Assembly: GCA_937961665.1 (NCBI GenBank)
Contig: CALGMO010000094.1
Location: 1-32,015 of the forward strand
Source: an uncultured Fimbriimonadaceae bacterium
GTDB taxonomy: Bacteria; Armatimonadota; Fimbriimonadia; Fimbriimonadales; Fimbriimonadaceae
Direction of reading: 5' to 3'
DNA: 32,015 bases
A program made the position numbers and the translations under genes. Below are positions 25,780-32,015 of the stretch, one piece after another (the stretch's first letter is position 1; the number at the start of each line of letters is the position of its first letter). The notes beneath the pieces were generated by a model that ran no database searches, had not been told where the DNA came from, and was given only the letters and a program-made list of their open reading frames with translations.

Positions 25780-26250
25780 TTAGGACGTCTGCTCGCCCTC
25801 GGACGATTCGCAGAGCTCGATGTGGAGGAACTCGTCCTCGCCGTCTGCGGCCTCGATCATGGCTGCGAGCCGCTCCTCCCGCTCCTGCTCGTCGCGGACG
25901 ATCCGGTCGTAGCTCTCGCCGTAGAACGGCGCGAACCGCTCCCCGCTCCTCCGGCAGATCTCCTTGCCTGCCCGCGCCTTGGCCCTCTCCAGCACATCCG
26001 CCAGCTCGCGACGGACGCCGGCCGCCGTGGGCAGCATCGTGAACATTAGCTCCGACTCCCCCTCGCCCACGCGGACGGCGAGGATGCGCCAACTGGAGCC
26101 GTTCGGACGCAGCAGCGCCCGGAGCACGGCGCGCCGCTCCGCCTCGGCCAAGGTCCTGCGGTGTCGGAACGTCGCGTAGTAGAGCACGTCGTCCGCCCGC
26201 CAGTGAGGCAGACGGCCGCGCCAGATGGAGAAGTTCTTCCAGCGGGCCAT
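25780..26250 (-). CDS. RAYT (IS200-like transposase)-related protein lacking the HUH motif
   Basis: 156 residues that resemble the Y1/REP-associated tyrosine transposase fold: WRADDVLYYATFRHRR at the start, ILAVRVGEGESELMFTML where active members have a MPNHVH-like HUH motif, and FYGESYDRIVRDEQE (Tyr114) where the catalytic Tyr normally lies (family pattern WxxxYYDRIVRDE). The HxH metal-binding pair is replaced by E-S-E, so transposition activity is unlikely while the Tyr region is kept. The protein ends in an acidic tail. Its ATG overlaps the glnB stop by one base (TGATG), so it is translationally coupled to glnB and hslV. No REP-like repeats or flanking IS ends are seen. It appears to be a domesticated protein with unknown role. 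Confidence 0.6.
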   Translation of the reverse strand: MARWKNFSIWRGRLPHWRADDVLYYATFRHRRTLAEAERRAVLRALLRPNGSSWRILAVRVGEGESELMFTMLPTAAGVRRELADVLERAKARAGKEICRRSGERFAPFYGESYDRIVRDEQEREERLAAMIEAADGEDEFLHIELCESSEGEQTS

Positions 26251-26591
26251 CAGGACAGGGCGGCGTCCCCCCTTTCGCCGGTCCGGATGCGGACGGCCTC
26301 GATCACGTCGCTCACGAAGATCTTCCCGTCGCCGATCTCGCCCGTCTGCGTCGCACCGATGATCGCCGCCAGGGCATCCTCGAGGTCCTCGTCCCGAACC
26401 ACCACCTCCACCCGCATTTTGGGGAGCAGGTTCACGGCGTAGGTGCTTCCCCGATACTTGTCCGTGCGGCCGAACTGCCTGCCATAGCCCCGGACCTGCT
26501 CGCAGCTGAGGCCGTGGATGCCCGCCTCCTCGAGGGCCTGCTTGACATCCTCGAGCTTGCCCAACCGGATGAACGCCTCGATCCGCTTCAT
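26250..26591 (-). CDS. glnB: Nitrogen regulatory protein PII
   Basis: 113 residues, trimeric signal protein that reads ATP/ADP and 2-oxoglutarate and controls nitrogen metabolism. The T-loop contains GRTDKYRGSTYAVNLLPK with Tyr51 at the uridylylation position. The B-loop and C-loop signatures TGEIGDGKIFV and AVRIRTGERG are complete. The gene starts with ATG 26591 overlapping the hslV stop (ATGA) and ends on the first base of the RAYT-like gene. No amtB, glnA or glnD is adjacent, so whether it is GlnB or GlnK is not decided by context. Placement between a protease subunit and a RAYT-like protein is unusual. Confidence 0.92.
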   Translation of the reverse strand: MKRIEAFIRLGKLEDVKQALEEAGIHGLSCEQVRGYGRQFGRTDKYRGSTYAVNLLPKMRVEVVVRDEDLEDALAAIIGATQTGEIGDGKIFVSDVIEAVRIRTGERGDAALS

Positions 26592-27121
26592 TCCACCGTC
26601 TCCAGGCTGATGCGGTCGTTGGTGAACACGCAGATCTCGGCCGCGATGCGCAGGGCCGTCTCCGCGATCTGCTCCGCGCCGAGGTCCGTGTGGCGAACCA
26701 GGGCCCTGGCGGCCGCCAGCGCGTAGGGTCCGCCGGAGCCGATCGCCGCGACGCCGTCGTCCGGCTCGACCACGTTCCCGTCCCCGCCCACGAGCAGAAG
26801 GCACTCCGCGTCCGCCACCACCATCATGGCGTCCAGCTGGCGAAGAATGCGGTCGGTGCGCCACTCCTTGGCGAACTCCACCGCCGCCCTGCGCAGGTTC
26901 CGGCCGAAGGCCTCGAACTTCGCCTCGAATCGGTCCTGCAGCGCCTGGGCGTCCGCGACGGAGCCGGCGAACCCGCACACGGCCTGTCCGCCCGCGAGCC
27001 TCCGGACCTTCCTCGCGCCGTGCTTGAGGATGACCGCTCCGCCCAGGGTCACCTGCCCGTCGGACGCCATCGCAGTCTTGCCTCCCCGCCGTACGGCGAC
27101 CACGGTCGTCGAACGAATCAT
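26588..27121 (-). CDS. hslV: ATP-dependent protease subunit HslV (ClpQ)
   Basis: Proteasome-like peptidase, 177 residues; it works with the HslU unfoldase. The fold motifs TTVVAVRRGGKTAMASDGQVTLG and GFAGSVADAQAL are visible (given in part: TTVVAVRRGGK, SDGQVTLG). GSGGPYALAAARAL also matches the family. The catalytic Thr must be N-terminal; here the start MIRS precedes TT, so a four-residue propeptide would have to be removed, rather than only Met as in E. coli. No ribosome site is seen before ATG 27121, which lies 65 nt from the divergent kinase gene. hslU, the usual downstream partner, is absent: glnB follows with a 4-nt overlap. HslU may be encoded elsewhere. Confidence 0.93.
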   Translation of the reverse strand: MIRSTTVVAVRRGGKTAMASDGQVTLGGAVILKHGARKVRRLAGGQAVCGFAGSVADAQALQDRFEAKFEAFGRNLRRAAVEFAKEWRTDRILRQLDAMMVVADAECLLLVGGDGNVVEPDDGVAAIGSGGPYALAAARALVRHTDLGAEQIAETALRIAAEICVFTNDRISLETVE

Positions 27122-27186
27122 GCGGCCAGTTTACATGAGGGCACCGCAACGGCCCCTTGCAACGTCTGAATCTTCAGGCTCCAGCC

Positions 27187-28437
27187 ATGTCACAGTCTCG
27201 CTCGGAATGGATCGCTTGGGTGGCCTCGGGCGCCGCGGCGCTGGGGGCTCTGCGGCTATGGGCGGACGACGACCCCGCCTGGGCGGCGTTCCTGCTCGTC
27301 GTCGCAGCGATCTCGGCGGGTCTCCTTGCGGTCCGGCGCTGGACCGAGCTGTTGGCCGAGAAGGAGCGCAGGGCGGCGGCCGTTCGGGAGGCCGCGGACG
27401 GCCCGTCGGCGCGCCTTCCCGCCGGCTGGTCGGAGATCGCGCGGGGACTTCCCCTGCCGCTCTTCGCCTGCGACCGCTCTGGGATGATCCTCGCCTCGAA
27501 CGAGGCGGCCAACCGGTTCTTCGACTGCCCGGACTGCTCCGGCAGGCCGCTGATCAGCGTCACCCTGTCCGCGGAGATGGAGCGGCTGGTGATCGACGCC
27601 GTCCGGGAGGGCAAGGAGCTCTCCGAAGAGGTGCGCATCGCCTTCCCTTCCCCGCGCCAAGGCCGGGTGTACGCCTGGCGCGACGAGGAGCGTCCAGGCC
27701 TCGGCTACCTGGCGTTCTTGGAGACCACTGAGGTGCACCAGCTGGAGCGGGTCCGGCAGGACTTCGTCGCGAACGTGTCCCACGAGCTCCGCACCCCGCT
27801 GGCCTCCATCCGCGCCGTCGCCGAGACGCTGCTGGAGGAGCCGGACGCCGACCGGGCGATGCAGGAGCGGTTCCTCGGCAAGATCATCGAAGAGGTCGAC
27901 CGGCTGACGCAGATCTCCAAAGACCTGCTCGTCCTCTCCGCCGCGGAGTCCAACCCGGTTCGCAAGCAGCAGTGCGACCTCGCGATCCTCGTGCGCAACA
28001 TCGTGGCCGAGTCGAAGGCCCGCGCCGAGCAGGCCAACCTCGAGCTGAGCTACGAGGGGCCGAAGCACCTGATGGTGGACGCCAACACCACGCAGATCTA
28101 CGAGGTGGTGGCCAACCTCGTGGACAACGCGATCAAGTACTCGAACGACGGAGCCATCCTGGTTCGGCTGGAGGACCAGGGCGAGGACGCGGTGCTGTCG
28201 GTCTCAGACCAAGGCATCGGCATCCCCAGCGAACACCTGGACCGGGTCTTCGAGCGCTTCTACCGCGTCGACAAGGGCCGCTCGCGCGCCAAGGGCGGAA
28301 CCGGCCTGGGCCTCAGCATCGTGAAGCACATCGTGGAGGCCCACGGCGGCAAAGTTTCCGTGCAGAGCCGCCTCGGCGAGGGCTCCACCTTCACCGTGCG
28401 CCTGCCCAAGGGCGCCCCGATGGCCAAGGAGGCCTAG
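27187..28437 (+). CDS. PhoR-like sensor histidine kinase
   Basis: 416 residues. Two N-terminal hydrophobic segments (about 6-20 and 31-50) anchor it with almost no periplasmic domain. A PAS-like domain follows (FACDRSGMILASNEAANRFF). The HisKA phospho-acceptor is FVANVSHELRTPLASIRA with His199. The HATPase_c domain has N-box NLVDNAIKYS (Asn314), G1 SDQGIGIP, F-box FERFYRVDKGRSR and G2 GTGLGLSIVKHIV. This order and the HELRTPL motif fit the PhoR/PhoR-like group, whose members sense phosphate status with PstSCAB-PhoU, but none of those genes nor a response regulator is in view. ATG 27187 is preferred; a TTG at 27157 adds ten residues. The gene diverges from hslV and its stop shares the bases CTAG with the convergent next gene. 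Confidence 0.88.
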   Translation: MSQSRSEWIAWVASGAAALGALRLWADDDPAWAAFLLVVAAISAGLLAVRRWTELLAEKERRAAAVREAADGPSARLPAGWSEIARGLPLPLFACDRSGMILASNEAANRFFDCPDCSGRPLISVTLSAEMERLVIDAVREGKELSEEVRIAFPSPRQGRVYAWRDEERPGLGYLAFLETTEVHQLERVRQDFVANVSHELRTPLASIRAVAETLLEEPDADRAMQERFLGKIIEEVDRLTQISKDLLVLSAAESNPVRKQQCDLAILVRNIVAESKARAEQANLELSYEGPKHLMVDANTTQIYEVVANLVDNAIKYSNDGAILVRLEDQGEDAVLSVSDQGIGIPSEHLDRVFERFYRVDKGRSRAKGGTGLGLSIVKHIVEAHGGKVSVQSRLGEGSTFTVRLPKGAPMAKEA

Positions 28438-29894
28438 GGGACCACCGTCGCCGGCACGCTCTCCACCCCGGTCCGGCTCACCGCCACCAGGCGCAGGCCA
28501 TCCGACTTGGCGGGCAGCTCAGCCTGCCGCTCCTCCGAGCCGAAGGTGGAGACGATCTCCCAGCCCTCCGCGGACCGGCGGAGCAGGACCCACCACCGGA
28601 CTCCCCGCTCCTGGGAGCCGCCCCAGTCGATCCTGAGCCGATCGCCGAACCGCTTGACCCGCACCTTGGGCTTGGCTGGCGGCGTCGGGTCCAGCCAGGG
28701 CGTGGCGGGCGACAGCGCTCTCCCCGCATACAGCCGAGCCAAGGTCTGGGACAGCTCAGCGCCGACCGTCCCGCCGCGGAACGCCTTGTAGCTGAAGTGG
28801 ATGTGCCCGTGCGCCTTGGCCTCGCGGGTCAGCCCGATCTGGTCGGCGATCTCCTGCACCGGCCATCCGGCTGCCTGCACCTGGCTGGTGAACAGCCCCG
28901 GCCACACGTGCCGGCCCGCGGCGTTCTGTCCCAGCCACCAGTTCAGCAGCGCCGGGAACGGCTGCGGCGAGCCGATGCGCCAGTACAGCTGGGGCGCGAG
29001 GTAGTCGCACCATCCGTTCCGGAACCACTTCAGCGGATCGGCGTACAGCTGGGCGTACTGGTCGAACCCGGCGCGAACCTCCGGCGGGAATCCCGGCCGA
29101 TAGATGCCGAAGGGGCTGATCCCGAACCGCACCCAAGGCTTGGCCCGGTGCGCGCGGCGGGCGATCTGCTCGATCAGCCGGTCCACGTTCTGCCTCCGCC
29201 AGTCATCCAGAGAGAGCGTGCCGCCTCTCTCGAGATATCTCGCGTAGCTCTCGGAGTCCGGGAACGGCACGTTGCGCCGGGTGCCGTCAGGGGCCGTCTC
29301 CGCCACTGGGTACGGGTAGAAGTAGTCGTCCATGTGCACCGCGTCCACGTCGTAGCGGCGAACCACGTCCTCCACCACGCGGAGCGTGTGGTTCTGGGCC
29401 TCCGTGGAGCCCGGGTCCAGCCACAGGTGGTTGCCGTAGGTCGCCACCCAAGGCAGATTGCGCGCCCCAACGTGGCTCGGCGCCAGCTCGCCCTTCATCG
29501 ACGGGTGCTTCGCGCGGTACGGGTTGAACCACGCGTGCACCTCGATCCCCTTGGCGTGCGCCCGCTCAATCAGCCGCTCCAGCGGGTCGTAGCCAGGATC
29601 CCTTCCCTGCTCCCCGGTGAGGTACCACGACCAAGGCTCGATCTCCGACCGGTACAGGGCGTCGCACATGGGCCGAACCTGGAACACGATCGCGTTGATC
29701 CCCAGCTCGGCGCAGCGGTCGACGATCCCGTCCAGCTCGCGCTTCTGCTCCTCCGCGGGCAGGCCGGGCTTGCTGGGCCAATCGATGTTGTCCACCGTGG
29801 CAACCCACACGGCCCGGAACTCGCGGGGGACGATGCCTTGCGTCCGACTCTGCAGCGCCGCGGCGGCGATCAGGGGCAGCCAAGAGAGCGCCAT
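28434..29894 (-). CDS. GHL10-type glycosyl hydrolase-like protein (DUF187)
   Basis: 486 residues. A short hydrophobic N-terminus (MALSWLPLIAAAALQS) looks like a signal peptide. The catalytic-type TIM barrel covers about residues 24-350: REFRAVWVATVDNIDWPSKPG (given in part: FRAVWVATVDNIDWP), GINAIVFQVRP, KGIEVHAWFNPYRA, DAVHMDDYFYPYP and RFGISPFGIYRPG. This is family PF02638 (GHL10), whose relatives include YddW of E. coli. A C-terminal beta-rich part (residues about 400-486) resembles a fibronectin-type domain. The likely substrate is a cell-wall or surface polysaccharide, but activity is unproven for most members. GGTGGAG precedes ATG 29894. The stop overlaps that of the kinase gene in CTAG. 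The frame stays open far upstream, but that part is the antisense of galE and not protein. Confidence 0.88.
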   Translation of the reverse strand: MALSWLPLIAAAALQSRTQGIVPREFRAVWVATVDNIDWPSKPGLPAEEQKRELDGIVDRCAELGINAIVFQVRPMCDALYRSEIEPWSWYLTGEQGRDPGYDPLERLIERAHAKGIEVHAWFNPYRAKHPSMKGELAPSHVGARNLPWVATYGNHLWLDPGSTEAQNHTLRVVEDVVRRYDVDAVHMDDYFYPYPVAETAPDGTRRNVPFPDSESYARYLERGGTLSLDDWRRQNVDRLIEQIARRAHRAKPWVRFGISPFGIYRPGFPPEVRAGFDQYAQLYADPLKWFRNGWCDYLAPQLYWRIGSPQPFPALLNWWLGQNAAGRHVWPGLFTSQVQAAGWPVQEIADQIGLTREAKAHGHIHFSYKAFRGGTVGAELSQTLARLYAGRALSPATPWLDPTPPAKPKVRVKRFGDRLRIDWGGSQERGVRWWVLLRRSAEGWEIVSTFGSEERQAELPAKSDGLRLVAVSRTGVESVPATVVP

Positions 29895-29945
29895 GGCTCC
29901 ACCATACCGCCCACTGCGTGCCCGGAGTCTAGGTAGCCTCGTTCC

Positions 29946-30482
29946 ATGCCGCCCGAGCCGCAGATCGTCTGCCCGAGCGCCTCGCTCAGCCTCCAAGGCC
30001 TGAGGCTCCCAAACGGCCTGCGCGTCGACTCGCTGACCGCCCGCGCGAGCGACGTCGCCCTCTGGACCGAGCCGTTCCGCTCCGACCTGCGCGGAGGCGG
30101 GCAGGCGGAGGCCTCGGTGCTGCTGTCGGACGTCGCGGCGATGCTGAACGCCGCCGCCCCCTCCGGCCTGCGCGAGTTCCGGCTTTCCGGCTCGGCCGAG
30201 GGGATTGCGGTCGAGGCCGTCCGGTCCGGCGTGCTCTCGGTGCGGGTTCGCGCCTTGGTCGCGCTCGAGGTGCGGGGCGGCACCGACCTCGCCGCGAGGC
30301 TCCTCTCCGCGAAGGTGTTCGGGGCCAACCTCGGCCGGTGGCTGGAATCGACCCTCGAGCGGATGAACCCGCTGTTCAGCGTCAAGGACCTTCCGTTGCC
30401 GCTGCGGTTGGAACGGGCGGACGTGGAGCCGGACCGGGTCGTGCTGCGGCTGACGATGCCGCCGGCGTCCTACCCCCCGTAG
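29946..30482 (+). CDS. Small protein, possibly DUF2993/LmeA-like
   Basis: 178 residues, no signal peptide and no cysteine motif. The order is a beta-rich N-terminal part (LSLQGLRLPNGLRVDSLTARASDVAL), a middle segment with AEASVLLSDVAAMLNAA, repeated beta strands and a final LERADVEPDRVVLRL. The pattern of an LxVxxGxxxxVxVxA barrel recalls the DUF2993 lipid-binding fold (LmeA), but I see no decisive motif. It is transcribed divergently from the GHL10 gene across 51 nt, and the last 13 bp overlap the stop of the convergent galE. Function unknown. Confidence 0.6.
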   Translation: MPPEPQIVCPSASLSLQGLRLPNGLRVDSLTARASDVALWTEPFRSDLRGGGQAEASVLLSDVAAMLNAAAPSGLREFRLSGSAEGIAVEAVRSGVLSVRVRALVALEVRGGTDLAARLLSAKVFGANLGRWLESTLERMNPLFSVKDLPLPLRLERADVEPDRVVLRLTMPPASYPP

Positions 30483-31453
30483 CCGTCCGGGTGGGCGCGC
30501 CGCCAGTTCCAGGCGTGCCGGACGATGGTCTCCAGCTCGGGATAGCGCGGCTTCCAGCCCAGCACCCGCTCGGCCTTGGCGCTGCTCGCCACCAGGCGGG
30601 CCGGGTCGCCCGGGCGCCGGGGCGCCTCCTCCTTGGGAACCTCGCGACCGACCACCCGCTCCACGGTCTCGATGACCTCGCGCACGGAGTAGCCCTTGCC
30701 GTTGCCCAGGTTGAACCGCTCCGAAGCGCCGCCCTCCCTCAGGTGCCGCACCGCCAGCAGGTGGGCCTCGGCGAGGTCCATGATGTGGATGTAGTCGCGG
30801 ATGCAGGTGCCGTCCGGCGTGTCGTAGTCCGTGCCGAAGATCCGCACCTGGGGCGCCTTTCCGAGCACGGCCAGCAGCACCGCGGGAATCAGGTGCGTCT
30901 CCGGGCGGTGGTCCTCGCCCACCAAGCCGTCGGGGTCGGCCCCGGAGGCGTTGAAATACCGCAGGCACACGCTGCGCAGTCCGTGCGCGCGATCGAACGC
31001 CTCCAGCATGCGCTCCACCGCCCACTTCGAGTCGCCGTAGGGGCTGGTCGGCGCCTTGGGATGGTCCTCGTCGATCGGAACGTACCGCGGGTCGCCGAAG
31101 ATCGCCGCGGTGGAGCTGAAGATCAGCCGCTTCACGCCGGCCTCGACCATGGCCTCGAGCAGGTTCAGCACGCCGGTCACGTTGTTCCGGTAGTACTTCC
31201 CCGGATGCTGCACGCTCTCGCCCACGGCGATGTACGCGGCGAAGTGCATCACGGTGTCGATCGGATGGCGGCGGAACACCTCCGTGAGGTCCTCCGGCCG
31301 CCTCAGATCGCCTTCGAACAGGGGGCTGCCCTGGAGCGCCTCGCGGTGCCCCTGTTCCAGGTTGTCGAACACCAGGTGCTCCTCTCCGGCCTCCCGGAGC
31401 AGCTTGCACATATGGGAACCGATGTAGCCCGCGCCACCGACCACCAGGATCAT
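30470..31453 (-). CDS. galE: UDP-glucose 4-epimerase
   Basis: Short-chain dehydrogenase-type epimerase, 327 residues, interconverts UDP-glucose and UDP-galactose with bound NAD in the cytoplasm. The Rossmann motif is GGAGYIG (6-12), the catalytic set is Ser/Thr114-115 in FSSTAAIFG and Tyr139-x3-Lys143 in YGDSK. NASGADPDGLVGEDH, RDYIHIMDLAEAH and FNLGNGKGYSV match the true GalE subfamily. ATG 31453 is chosen because it gives MILVVGGAGYIG; an in-frame ATG at 31507 would add 18 non-homologous residues and overlap the tRNA promoter. It supplies UDP-galactose for envelope polysaccharides, in keeping with the nearby GHL10 and pyruvyl transferase-like genes. Its stop overlaps the convergent small gene by 13 bp. 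Confidence 0.93.
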   Translation of the reverse strand: MILVVGGAGYIGSHMCKLLREAGEEHLVFDNLEQGHREALQGSPLFEGDLRRPEDLTEVFRRHPIDTVMHFAAYIAVGESVQHPGKYYRNNVTGVLNLLEAMVEAGVKRLIFSSTAAIFGDPRYVPIDEDHPKAPTSPYGDSKWAVERMLEAFDRAHGLRSVCLRYFNASGADPDGLVGEDHRPETHLIPAVLLAVLGKAPQVRIFGTDYDTPDGTCIRDYIHIMDLAEAHLLAVRHLREGGASERFNLGNGKGYSVREVIETVERVVGREVPKEEAPRRPGDPARLVASSAKAERVLGWKPRYPELETIVRHAWNWRRAHPDGYGG

Positions 31454-31502
31454 CGCCCGGAGGTTACCGCCGACGGGCGCTATCCCGCCCGATGGCGGAC
31501 GG

Positions 31503-31508
31503 TACAAT
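31503..31508 (+). promoter_or_regulatory. Possible -10 box of tRNA-Leu
   Basis: TACAAT (31503-31508) matches five of six consensus bases and lies 11 nt before the tRNA 5' end. No -35 box is seen at 17 bp. Confidence 0.4.
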
Positions 31509-31519
31509 GCTGGGCGACC

Positions 31520-31604
31520 GGGCGAGTGGCGAAACTGGTAGACGCGCCAGATTTAGGTTCTGGTCTCGCAAGAGGTGAGGGTTCGAGTCCCTCCTTGCCC
31601 ACCA
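31520..31604 (+). tRNA. tRNA-Leu (anticodon UAG)
   Basis: 85 nt including an encoded CCA. Acceptor arm GGGCGAG (31520-31526) pairs with CTTGCCC before ACCA (31601-31604). The D arm contains AAACTGGTAGACGC. The anticodon stem CCAGA/TCTGG encloses TTTAGGT, giving anticodon TAG, which reads CTA and other CTN codons. A long variable arm (CTCGCAAGAG) marks it as class II, and the T arm reads GAGGGTTCGAGTCCCTC. The last 52 nt lie opposite the end of the pyruvyl transferase-like gene. Confidence 0.97.
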
Positions 31605-32015
31605 TCCATCAGGGCGCGGTATTCGGGCCAGGTTCGGGCTTGGTCCAGATTCGGTAGCTCGCGGTACGTTCGGGCCAGCAGGGGCACCACCGCCCGCCTC
31701 CGCTCGCGGATCTCCGCCGTCCTGGCCAGCAGCAGTTCGGACAGCTCGCGCCTGCGGTCCAGCGCCGCCTCCAGGTCCGATCGCACCCCCTCGAGGTCCT
31801 CGAAGCCCCGCACCGGCAGAGGGTAGTCCAGCATCTCGATCAGGCCGTCGCTCTTGTGCGTGCCGGAGGGCAGTAGCACGAACGGCGTGCCGGCCACCGC
31901 CGACTTGAGCGCGGTGTGGTACCTCCCCCCGACCACCAGCGCCGCCTCGCGCAGCACCGCCGACAGCCGGCGGAAGTCGGTCCCCGGCCGGACGAACGTC
32001 GGCTCCAGACCGCCC
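31553..32015 (-). CDS. Polysaccharide pyruvyl transferase-like protein, C-terminal part
   Basis: The gene enters from the right edge; about 153 codons are visible. GGRYHTALKSAVAGTPFVLLPSGTHKSDGLIEML (cited in parts: GGRYHTALKSAVAGTPF and THKSDGLIEML) matches the C-terminal nucleotide-sugar-like fold of polysaccharide pyruvyl transferases (CsaB/WcaK/PssK type), where GxRxHxxxxxxxxGxP is the hallmark. Such enzymes add ketal pyruvate to surface polymers and can create the anchor for S-layer proteins. The N-terminus is outside the window. The last 17 or so residues (GGQGGTRTLTSCETRT) are the antisense of the tRNA-Leu, so they are either a real tail or an accident of a lost stop codon. No other gene of the pathway is in view. 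Confidence 0.6.
   Translation of the reverse strand, partial: GGLEPTFVRPGTDFRRLSAVLREAALVVGGRYHTALKSAVAGTPFVLLPSGTHKSDGLIEMLDYPLPVRGFEDLEGVRSDLEAALDRRRELSELLLARTAEIRERRRAVVPLLARTYRELPNLDQARTWPEYRALMDGGQGGTRTLTSCETRT

Noticed and set aside
25780-26250. An active IS200/IS605 element
   Set aside because: The HUH motif is missing, no subterminal hairpins or REP repeats flank the gene, and it overlaps glnB.
29895-31409. Upstream extension of the GHL10 frame across galE
   Set aside because: The extension is an alternate frame of galE on the same strand; GHL10 has its own ribosome site, ATG and signal peptide at 29894.

Overview
The window is a stretch of a high-GC (roughly two-thirds G+C) bacterial chromosome. 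It is densely packed with housekeeping genes and shows no prophage, IS element, CRISPR array or rRNA operon. The gene set suggests a deep-branching Gram-negative-like lineage, and my best guess is Armatimonadota (Fimbriimonas-like). This is inference: it rests on the dnaJ-hspR pair, the unusual insertions in RpoB and RpoC, a ydaO-type riboswitch in a GC-rich genome, GH127 and GHL10 glycosidases, and a RAYT-like small protein. No rRNA gene is present to confirm it.

Layout. Positions 1-2500 carry the end of a proline dehydrogenase and an EF-G-like GTPase, closed by a 15-bp perfect hairpin. An HDOD gene on the minus strand faces away from a dnaJ-hspR operon, and a near-perfect HAIR operator lies between them. 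An esterase follows. The minus-strand rpoB-rpoC transcription unit (5972-14998) has its own strong promoter and lies apart from ribosomal protein genes. Upstream of it on the same strand is hisB-hisH-hisA plus a small membrane protein. Its roughly 490-nt leader contains a well-conserved cyclic-di-AMP (ydaO/yuaA) riboswitch followed by large hairpins.

On the plus strand, an unpaired sucD is followed by a terminator, a promoter, and a GH127 arabinofuranosidase / FAD-oxidoreductase operon. The minus strand then has murA-mreB-lipoprotein (cell-wall synthesis and shape), an HNH nuclease with a hairpin leader, and a tightly overlapping hslV-glnB-(RAYT-like) operon. The right end holds a PhoR-like histidine kinase, a GHL10-type glycosidase-like secreted protein, a small DUF2993-like protein, galE, a tRNA-Leu(UAG), and the C-terminal part of a polysaccharide pyruvyl transferase-like protein that runs into the antisense strand of the tRNA.

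Most noteworthy: (1) a c-di-AMP riboswitch whose only downstream genes are for histidine biosynthesis; (2) RNA polymerase with a charged insertion of about 100 residues in the RpoC trigger loop, a four-Cys zinc-ribbon insertion in RpoB, and a rifampicin pocket that naturally carries Thr and Asn at the positions equivalent to E. coli Q513 and H526; (3) a HAIR operator covering both the dnaJ -10 box and the start codon of the divergent HDOD gene; (4) a RAYT-like protein without its HUH motif, translationally coupled to glnB and hslV.
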